From Bacillota bacterium (GTDB lineage: Bacteria > Bacillota > Clostridia > Christensenellales > Aristaeellaceae): a DNA stretch of 8,066 nucleotides. Position numbers and translations under genes: made by a program. The DNA is taken from the NCBI GenBank assembly GCA_023443705.1, contig JAEZTD010000365.1:1-8066 (forward strand), given 5' to 3'. This document shows, piece after piece, positions 6,204-8,066 of this stretch. Below the pieces are notes generated by a model that had not been told where the DNA came from, ran no database searches, and was given only the letters and a program-made list of their open reading frames with translations. Each line of letters opens with the position of its first letter. The first letter of the stretch is position 1.

Positions 6204-6234
6204 AAAAGGGCATCCCTGCGCGGGATGCTCTTTT
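6204..6234 (+). terminator. intrinsic terminator of the exporter operon
   Basis: AAAAGGGCATCCC (6204-6216) pairs with GGGATGCTCTTTT (6222-6234) as a 13-bp stem with one G-U pair and loop TGCGC. The four T are inside the 3' arm and matched by four A in the 5' arm, so the element could work in either direction. It lies 11 nt after the second ABC stop codon. Confidence 0.75.
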
Positions 6235-6236
6235 GC

Positions 6237-6265
6237 TTGACGAATGGAAAAAGCGCGGGTACACT
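6237..6265 (+). promoter_or_regulatory. promoter of the alpha/beta hydrolase gene
   Basis: TTGACG (6237-6242), a 17-bp spacer and TACACT (6260-6265) directly follow the terminator. The start site would be near 6272. This fits translation from ATG 6313 with a 40-nt leader and argues against ATG 6280, which would leave almost no leader. Confidence 0.65.
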
Positions 6266-6312
6266 GATCGCAGCGGCATGTGTACAGGGATATCGCGAAA
6301 GGAAAGAATGGC

Positions 6313-7137
6313 ATGGAATGCGTCATCAACGGCCTTGTCGTCCATCATGAGTGCATCGGGGAGGGAATCCCCGTCCTGATGATTCCCGGCTATCAGGTAG
6401 ACCACCGGATCATGGCCGCCTGCATGGAGCCGGTATTTCGGGAAGCCCCCGGCTTTCGCCGGGTGTACATAGACCTACCGGGCATGGGGCGGACAAAGCG
6501 CGCGGAGTGGATTGTCAACGCCGACTCGATGCTGGAATTCCTCCTGGAATTCATTGAAAAAGTGATTCCCGGAGAGCGCCTGCTCGTAGCCGGAGAGTCC
6601 TATGGAGGATATCTGGCGCGCGGGCTTCACAAAAGGCTTGGATCCCGCGTGGCCGGGCTACTTCTGATCTGCCCGGTGATCCGCCCTGCGCTCGAGGACC
6701 GAACGCTGCCCGAGCGCGTGGCGCTCACGGTCGATGCGTCGCTCCTTGCGCAACTCAGTCCAGAGGACGCGCAGAGCGCCGCGGAATCCCTCGTGGTGCA
6801 GACGGAGCCGGTCTGGCAGAGGTTCCGGGACGAAGTCCTTGCGGGCATCGCCGTCGCCGATCAGGCCTACCTGAAGGCATACCGTGAAAGCGGCTACGCA
6901 TTCTCCTTTGATGTGGATGCCCTGGAAAAGCCCTGCCCCTGCCCTACGCTCTTCATCATGGGCCGTCAGGACAGCGTCGTCGGCTACCGCGACGCATGGC
7001 CGATCCTCGAAAATTTTCCCAGAGCGACCCTCGCCGTGCTGGACCGCGCCGGGCACAGCCTGCAGATCGAGCAGGTGGAACTGTTCCACGCGCTGGTTCG
7101 GGAATGGCTGGAACGGTCTTCGGAAATGTGGATATAG
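6313..7137 (+). CDS. alpha/beta-fold hydrolase
   Basis: A 274-residue soluble hydrolase of the alpha/beta fold, without signal peptide. The nucleophile elbow is G94-E-S96-Y-G, with catalytic S96. The acid is D220 in FIMGRQDSVVGY, and the base is H248 in RAGHSLQIEQ, at the usual spacing and order. The oxyanion-hole loop reads IPGYQVD (24-30), with Pro where HG is commonest. A helical cap lies between about 125 and 200. ATG 6313 is preferred because AAAGGA (6298-6303) is 9 nt upstream; ATG 6280 has no RBS and is nearly at the predicted transcription start. The family covers esterases, lactonases, C-C hydrolases and prolyl aminopeptidases, and the sequence does not separate these. It has its own promoter and seems unlinked functionally to its neighbours. 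Confidence 0.88.
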   Translation: MECVINGLVVHHECIGEGIPVLMIPGYQVDHRIMAACMEPVFREAPGFRRVYIDLPGMGRTKRAEWIVNADSMLEFLLEFIEKVIPGERLLVAGESYGGYLARGLHKRLGSRVAGLLLICPVIRPALEDRTLPERVALTVDASLLAQLSPEDAQSAAESLVVQTEPVWQRFRDEVLAGIAVADQAYLKAYRESGYAFSFDVDALEKPCPCPTLFIMGRQDSVVGYRDAWPILENFPRATLAVLDRAGHSLQIEQVELFHALVREWLERSSEMWI

Positions 7138-7200
7138 CGAAGAGCGGCCACACTCTTCCTCCTCCCAAATTCGGGATCAACAAATGCGTGGAGGTGCCTC

Positions 7201-7850
7201 TTGAAAGTCGAGATGGGAGAGTCGTTGTTCTACTCGTGGTTGCGTCACATAAGGCGTTGTCAGATCGTTCAGACCAATTGGAAGCCCTCTCACAATGGAA
7301 GCCAAAAAACGAGAATACTATGGAGCTTCTGATGACGCGAGCCGCAAAATCGTTCTATGAGGCGTGCGGATATAGTGTTTTCAAGAAGACTTACTCCTTT
7401 TCACAGCTCGTCAGGCAAGCGGAAATCGATGCGCTCGGCATTTCTCTATGCGCCGAAGGGATGCATGTGTATGCCATTGATGTCGCTTTTCACGAGGGTG
7501 GTTTGATCTACGGAACCCGTCAGGAAACAGCCATGAAGGTCGTTATGAAATGCCTTCGCGCTGCAATGTGCCTTCAGGTATTTTTTGACGCTAGCGAGGG
7601 TGACATCATATTTGCTTCTCCCAAGATCAATAAACCCTTGCTTGAAGACATCAAAAGTTGCCTAGTCACTGTAGATACCTTAATTAAGGAATTTGATTTG
7701 AATTACAATGTTCGCGTGCTTGCCAATGACGACTTTAAATCAGAGGTGATTAAACCCGTCTTGACGCTCAGCAACGCTGTAGCGGACACATCCGAACTGT
7801 TCCTGCGAAGCTACCAACTTCACCGCATGTTCGAAAAAGAATGTCTATAG
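7201..7850 (+). pseudogene. frameshifted conserved hypothetical gene, possible PD-(D/E)XK-like fold
   Basis: Two frames make up one gene. The first starts at TTG 7201, with GGAGGT (7190-7195) at a 5-nt gap, reads MKVEMGESLFYSWLRH and QTNWKPS, and loses homology-like character near 7290, ending at TGA 7330-7332. The second frame continues from about 7290 as SQWKPKNENTMELLM and runs to TAG 7848-7850. Adding one base near 7290 gives an intact 216-residue protein. As I recall it, this belongs to an uncharacterised bacterial family with conserved AEIDALG, YAIDVAFHE, FASPKIN and VADTSELFLRS blocks. EID (75-77) and the D94 strand resemble a PD-(D/E)XK nuclease core, but the usual Lys is absent (D-V-A); the fold is only an inference. 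Composition is much more AT-rich than all neighbours, which suggests transfer. Alternatives are a sequencing error, or re-initiation at ATG 7320 or 7332 giving a shorter protein. Confidence 0.7.
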
Positions 7851-7939
7851 TCATTCTTGTGGTCTGCTCACAGGGGTTTCTCTTCTTCCTAAGAGCGTAG
7901 CACCCAAACACGGCGGTCAATCATCTTCTGCCACGCAAT

Positions 7940-7973
7940 AAAAACGGAGCCGCCTCGCAAGAAGCGGCTCCGT
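7940..7973 (-). terminator. intrinsic terminator of tuf
   Basis: ACGGAGCCGC (7944-7953) and GCGGCTCCGT (7964-7973) form a perfect 10-bp stem with a 10-nt loop. On the minus strand the stem is followed by a T run (A7944-A7940 on the plus strand). It begins 12 nt past the tuf stop. It may also help stop plus-strand transcription from the convergent gene ending at 7850, for which no other convincing terminator is visible in 7851-7940. Confidence 0.85.
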
Positions 7974-7984
7974 ATTCTGTTGTG

Positions 7985-8066
7985 TTATTCGACGACCTTG
8001 GTGACGACGCCGGAACCCACCGTACGGCCGCCCTCGCGGATGGCGAAACGGAGTCCCTCTTCGCAC
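7985..8066 (-). CDS. tuf: elongation factor Tu, C-terminal end (partial)
   Basis: The minus strand encodes the last 26 residues of a protein, including GLRFAIREGGRTVGSGVV and ending VTKVVE before TAA at 7987-7985. This is the nearly invariant C-terminus of domain III of EF-Tu, the GTPase that delivers aminoacyl-tRNA to the ribosome. The rest of the gene lies beyond the right edge. It is transcribed toward, and converges with, the frameshifted gene. A strong terminator follows at once, so tuf is the last gene of its transcript. Confidence 0.95.
   Translation of the reverse strand, partial: CEEGLRFAIREGGRTVGSGVVTKVVE

Noticed and set aside
7139..7158. Hairpin after the hydrolase (GAAGAG/CTCTTC) as a terminator
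   Set aside because: Only a 6-bp stem with an 8-nt loop and no T tract follows; readthrough into the next gene is as likely.
7304..7310. AAAAAAC as a programmed -1 frameshift site in the broken gene
   Set aside because: The heptamer resembles a classic slippery site, but in the first frame it is read CAA AAA ACG, not A AAA AAC. The homology-like switch also already occurs near 7290, before it.
1..8066. CRISPR array, tRNA or rRNA genes, insertion sequence or integrase
   Set aside because: No regularly spaced direct repeats, cloverleaf sequences, transposase or integrase motifs were seen on either strand.

Overview
The window looks like chromosomal DNA from a high-GC member of the Bacillota, probably class Clostridia. 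The grounds are strong AGGAGG-type ribosome binding sites, sigma-A-type promoters, a heterodimeric ABC exporter of the BmrCD/TM287-288 kind, and an EF-Tu tail. The lineage is an inference. Most genes are strongly GC-rich. The exception is the gene at 7201-7850, which is visibly AT-richer (the 60 bases from 7681 are about 32% GC, against about 73% for the 60 bases from 3241).

Left block (minus strand, 1899 down to the edge). A consensus promoter (TTGACA, 17 bp, TATAAT) drives an overlapping operon: a sugar-phosphate nucleotidyltransferase, a dCMP/cytidine-type deaminase, and a left-handed beta-helix acyltransferase resembling the acetyltransferase half of GlmU. A further gene begins with its own RBS at the window edge. 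The first and third products together look like a GlmU split into two polypeptides, with a deaminase gene between them.

Divergent block (plus strand, 2042-6234). A second promoter, whose -10 box lies inside a 15-nt dyad, starts a leader of about 220 nt. The leader carries a possible short leader ORF and a terminator-like hairpin just before the RBS of the first ABC gene. Two ABC half-transporters follow. The first has Asp in place of the catalytic Glu after Walker B; the second has a degenerate LSTGQ signature. This is the standard one-consensus, one-degenerate-site heterodimer of multidrug exporters. The two genes are separated by an unusual 242-nt GC-rich spacer packed with inverted repeats. 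The last of these can sequester the RBS of the second gene. A terminator closes the block.

Right block. An alpha/beta hydrolase with its own promoter is followed by a compositionally foreign gene of a conserved uncharacterised family, possibly a PD-(D/E)XK-like fold. That gene is interrupted by an apparent one-base deletion near 7290. The window ends in the 3' end of tuf (EF-Tu) on the minus strand, with its terminator.

The best leads are the candidate attenuator controlling the exporter, the structured spacer between its two subunit genes, the split-GlmU/deaminase operon, and the frameshifted gene with an overlapping TGATG stop/start.
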